Positions 60,200 through 64,000 of a DNA stretch of 64,000 nt are shown in pieces. How positions within the stretch are numbered: position 1 is the first letter of the stretch; each line of letters begins with the position of its first letter. A program made the position numbers and the translations under genes. Source of the DNA: Temnothorax longispinosus. Lineage: Eukaryota > Arthropoda > Insecta > Hymenoptera > Formicidae. A model generated the notes under the pieces. The model was not told the DNA's origin and did no database searches. It saw only the letters and a list, made by a program, of their open reading frames with translations. The DNA is taken from NCBI RefSeq assembly GCF_030848805.1, contig NC_092361.1, forward strand, positions 22,155,406-22,219,405, read 5' to 3'.

Positions 60200-63100
60200 C
60201 GGTGACAGAAGTCAACGGTACGACGATAAATGCGCCCAATTTGAACAACGCTGTCGAAAGTGAAAAGAAGAATGCAACCGCAAAGATAGAAGAACTGATT
60301 AATGAAGAGGATGAAATTACTCTGGAAGATTTGGCGCCAGATGGTGGCTGGGGATGGATGATTGCATTGGCAATGATATTAATTCTCGTTAGTAATAATA
60401 ATAATGCATAATAAATGATAAAATAGTGCTCAAAGCTATTGAAACAGCTATATCACTCTTAATATAATAATATTTACTTAAAAATTATTTCGAAATCTTT
60501 CCCAATACAAACATGAGCGAGTTTGTATGTAAATATAGGTATGACGTGTAATTAACAACTTCTTTCCTGCTGTTTTAGTTTACCACGATAGGCCCAGGAT
60601 CGTGTTTTGCTATAATCTTTGGCGATTTCCTTGAAGATTCCGGCCAGGCAGGCATGGCATCAAGTCTCTTCAATTCCGTCTTTATGATCAATTATTCTAT
60701 TGCCAGTAAGCGCGCATGTGACATGTGTTTAATAATCAAAATTAAAGAAAAAAAATGGTGATACACTAAATTATATTTGCACAGTTATCAATCAAAGATT
60801 TCTATACAAATTTATTAGCAACAATTTTTAAATAGTGTGTTTGCAAAGACATATGTGATCTTCGCACTTTTTTCCTTGGTATGAAACTTTTCTCGGAAGA
60901 AGAAATTTGCATTTGCATCCACATGATAAGAAGATTAAGTGACGTCCCCAAAGCGTAATTTTTCTGCTCTTATCGACGTTGTCAGTTAAGCCATCAGCTT
61001 CTTGCTGTAAATTTGCAGCTTCTGTCGTCGACATTTTGCACGAAGGATTAAAATCGAATAACGTGTGTACTGAAGTTTCGATCCGGCACATATTTGCGAC
61101 GTATGCAATCCTAATACGTTTCCGATACATGAAAGTCTCACGGCATAGATTATTCGAATCTAACTATAATCGAATTCTTGTTTACGAAAAAACGTACGCT
61201 ACATTTCGTTATCACATATTCTTGGAACATATCACAATTATCAGATTAGAGCATTATTTCTAGTGAAAAAAATGCGCTTTTACTGTCACTCGAATGCGAA
61301 GATAATAAATTTTACTATGAATTAAATAACGATCCTTGAATAAGAAATTAAATAGAATTTTATATTCATCTTTTGTTATCGTTACATAATAAATAATATT
61401 TTTAATTTAATTTAAATACGCACAATTTTATTTATAATATTTAATATTACTATTATAGAATACCGTGATGTAATAATATTTAAAAATAATATATTTTGCA
61501 AAACACAGATGTTTGTATCTTAAAGATAATTAATAGATAGTAAAATATAAATAATAGACAACAGATCTTATTATAAAAATGATTTAAACACAAAGTTTTT
61601 AGTATTTGGAAGATTACATTTGTTAAACAGTATTTTATTCTAACTAATAACATAATTTTTCTTTTTCCACTTATGCATTGAACACAAAAAAATATTTCTT
61701 GTGCAGGTTTGCTCACCAATACACTGTTGAAGAGATATTCTACAAGACCGGTCGGAACTGTGGGTGCACTCTTCTTCGCGTTATCGAACATCGCCCTGGT
61801 CTTCGTTAGAAATATATATGACATGGCTTTTATTTATTTTCTACAAGGTTTTGGATTGGGCTTGATTATGACAATTACTAATACGGTTTTCAACTCGTAC
61901 TTCGTGAAGAAAAGAGCGAAAGTAAAGCAATTATGGCTAATGCTCAGGTCTGTTTAAAAACGCTGAATTCTCAGTTTATTAAAAAAAATTTTCTCTTTCT
62001 TATTTAGGTGATGTACGCGTCGCAAGTCATTGTTGCGTTAGGCGGAATTGTTTATCCTATGTTGTGCGAAAGGATGTTGGCGTTGTACGGTTTTCGCGGT
62101 AAGTGTCGCAAAGGCAAAGTTCCAGATATTTACAACTTATTTTTGTTTGTCGTTTGTGTTATAGGTACTGCGGCAATCATAGGTGCTCTAAGCCTTAATA
62201 GCGTCGTTGGAATGACAATGATGCATCCCGTGGAATGGCACGCTAAAAATCCGGCAGAGGTTCGTGCTGAAAGAGCGCGCGAAAAGGAACAAAAAGTCTT
62301 TCGAGAATTGGCACTATCGAATCGTCGTTCAACCATCCACGTGATCCACTCATCTTCCAAGACTAAATGGAGCAGTCTTCGTAGTCTCAAGGAAGAAAGG
62401 GACACAAATACACCATTGCTGAATGAAGTTTTTAAGGTGACATGAAATTCGATGATAAGATTATGTCATTTCTTTGTCAATTAAATTAAAATTTTTTTCC
62501 ATTTAATTATATTTGTCCGTTCATATTTACATTGACTTTGTTTAGCCTTCTGCACAAAGAGTTGCGTCAGTCTCAGCAATTGAGAGCGGAATGCGTTGGA
62601 GAGCGAAATCAGGATCTATATGGGAAAGTTTATCGAGGCGTACATCGGCTATCTCGGCCTCTAGCTTAGTTAATTTGGCGACTCGCACGACTTATGTACT
62701 AAGCGACATACGGCTTCATCTAGAAAAGAAGTATAGTGAAAGACGAACAGATAAAGAAACGCAGGAGAAGGAAGAGAAACAAAAAAAGGAAATCCAGGAA
62801 AAGGAAGAGAAAGAAAATAAAGAAATTCAGGAGGAGGAAGAGAAACAAGAAAAGGAAACCCAGGAGAAGGAAGAGAAACAAGATAAGGAAATCCAAGAGA
62901 AAGGAGAAAAACAAGACATTGAGAAAGAACAAAAGGCAATAAAGTAAGTATACGGTTCAGTTATTTGTGTAATTGAATTATATAATTTATGGTTAATATA
63001 TCTTAAGACTGTAAAACTTTGATAGTCCTGCTATTATATATTTAATAATATCATAATATATAATTCTATATCTTCATATAATTTACGCTCCGATTTATTT

Positions 63101-63944
63101 TGTCAATACCAAAGGTATAAAATCATTCTGAGAGATCTAGTGGATATGTCTCTGGTGAAGAATATCTGTTTCATAAATTTGTGCTTCGGCGTCAGTTTCG
63201 TGTGTACTGCCGACTTTGGTTTCTCTTCTCTACTTCCTCTTATGATGACCGATGCGGGATACCCGAAAGCCTATGCCGCACTGAGCGTCACAATCAGTGG
63301 AATAGCCGAGCTGGCGTCGAAAATTTTACTGTCAATTTTTACACTAATAATAAACGTAAAATCAAAGTATATATTCTTTATTGCCACAATCTTGATGGGA
63401 TTCGCAAGAATAGGTGAGTACAATCAATTTTATAATTGAATAAATAAATTATCGCAAATTTTTAGTTTCTGAAATGTCTAATAAAAATCACGATATGTAT
63501 AGGATTCCTGCTATATGAGGGTACGATAAAAGGCGCGTTAATTACAATAATGTTAATTGGAGCCGTGCGATCGTGGCTGCTGGTCCCGCAGCCTCTAGTT
63601 ATCATAGAAGATCTCCAAATAGAAAAATTTGCCTCGGCTTATGGCCTCAACGCTGCCATCTGCACTTTAGTCACGATAATTTTCGGCGCCATCGTAGGTA
63701 AGTTGAGAAAGACCGTATTAAGTTTTGATTCGTAATACATATAACTACATATGTGTATATTGTTGCAGGAATTATTAAGGATTGGACTGGTAGTTACAAA
63801 ATGTATCAAATTTCTTTACTAGTGTTAAATAGTGTTTTTATTTTACCTTGGGCTTTGCAATTCATCTTTGTAGACTTCAGAAAATGGCGAAAGCAACGCG
63901 CGCAAGAAACTAACACAAAATCTATCGACTGTCGATGGGAATGA
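60196..63944 (+). CDS. Monocarboxylate transporter-like protein (SLC16/MFS), copy E
   Basis: The recent duplicate of copy D. Exons: 60196-60387, 60579-60705, 61707-61921, 62008-62098, 62165-62436, 62546-62943, 63115-63413, 63503-63697 and 63769-63944. This gives 654 residues, one Lys more than copy D in exon 5. All splice sites and the 66-base intron 4 are kept, so it looks intact. The signature PDGGWGW is present. Helix 8 carries Glu497 and Lys501 in place of Asp and Arg. Differences from D are mostly single residues, for example FTTIGPGSCF against FTTTGPSSSF in helix 1, GVSFVCTADFGF against GVHFVGTADFCF in helix 7, and LVPQPLVIIEDLQIEKF against LVTLPLVIIEDLNIEKF in helix 10. Several fall in membrane segments that line the transport path in this family, so the two may differ in substrate; this is inference. 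Confidence 0.9.
62753..62917 (+). repeat. In-frame 33-bp tandem repeat (five 11-residue units) in MCT copy E
   Basis: Same five-unit charged repeat as in copy D, with a few substitutions (second unit KEIQEKEEKEN instead of KEIQKKKEEEN). Repeat number has not changed since the duplication. Confidence 0.9.
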
Positions 63945-64000
63945 AGAGATGTAGAACATCTCGAGAATTAGTGACTATTACTGATCCACTTATCAAATTG

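Larger units (their letters stand above)
58543..64000. repeat. Duplicated segment, copy 2 (contains MCT copy E, truncated by window end)
   Basis: Starts 19 bases after the cytochrome c stop codon with the same TATTTTTTTTATTTTAAAAT as 50088 and follows copy 1 to the end of the window. A block of about 270 bp (roughly 58853-59121) is present only here. The MITE of copy 1 is absent at 60989. The junction at 58543 is what a head-to-tail tandem duplication of 50088-58542 would give. Confidence 0.93.

Noticed and set aside
1..64000. tRNA, rRNA, CRISPR and autonomous transposon genes
   Set aside because: I looked for T-loop motifs, regular spaced repeats, transposase and reverse-transcriptase motifs on both strands and found none convincing. 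A systematic search with tRNAscan-SE and RepeatMasker would be decisive.

Overview
The window is nuclear DNA of an insect, most likely a hymenopteran such as an ant. Evidence for this is the AT-rich background with local CpG-rich islands, short GT-AG introns, an insect CYP2-clan P450 of the CYP15/CYP305 type, a chitin-binding peritrophin-like gene and a tandem array of SLC16-type transporters. The assignment to Hymenoptera is inference. All gene models were spliced by hand from open frames and splice signals, and the exon phases were checked for consistency.

Left part (1-14.5 kb): an 8-exon gene for a Rab guanine-nucleotide exchange factor of the Rabin3/Rabin8 (Sec2-domain) family lies on the plus strand at 2281-6186. 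A complete 8-exon cytochrome P450 lies on the minus strand at 8234-11037. The two converge on a non-coding stretch.

Middle part (14.5-35 kb): a large Ser/Thr/Glu-rich secreted or mucin-like protein with arginine-rich cleavage sites (14495-19846, +); a small protein with two chitin-binding domains (20882-21367, -) with its own TATA box; about 8 kb of gene-poor DNA with two CpG-rich blocks and a fold-back repeat; then a proline-rich, probably secreted protein of unknown function (29499-32901, +) whose first exon is not securely located.

Right part (35-64 kb): five monocarboxylate-transporter-like (MCT/SLC16, major facilitator) genes. Three diverged copies are on the minus strand (35300-38759, 40893-43978, 45878-48496). 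Two nearly identical copies are on the plus strand (51471-55535, 60196-63944). The last two belong to a recent tandem duplication whose first unit appears to run from about 50088 to 58542. That unit also carries a broken CYP4-type P450 remnant and an unusually diverged cytochrome c gene. The second unit is cut by the window end.

The most notable points are: the Asp-Arg pair of transmembrane segment 8 is replaced by Glu-Lys in the two plus-strand transporters only; a leader-exon upstream ORF in both of these genes has a stop codon that overlaps the transporter start codon (ATGA); a 66-nt intron is stop-free; and a MITE insertion is present in one duplicate with its empty site in the other. No tRNA, rRNA, CRISPR or autonomous transposon was found.
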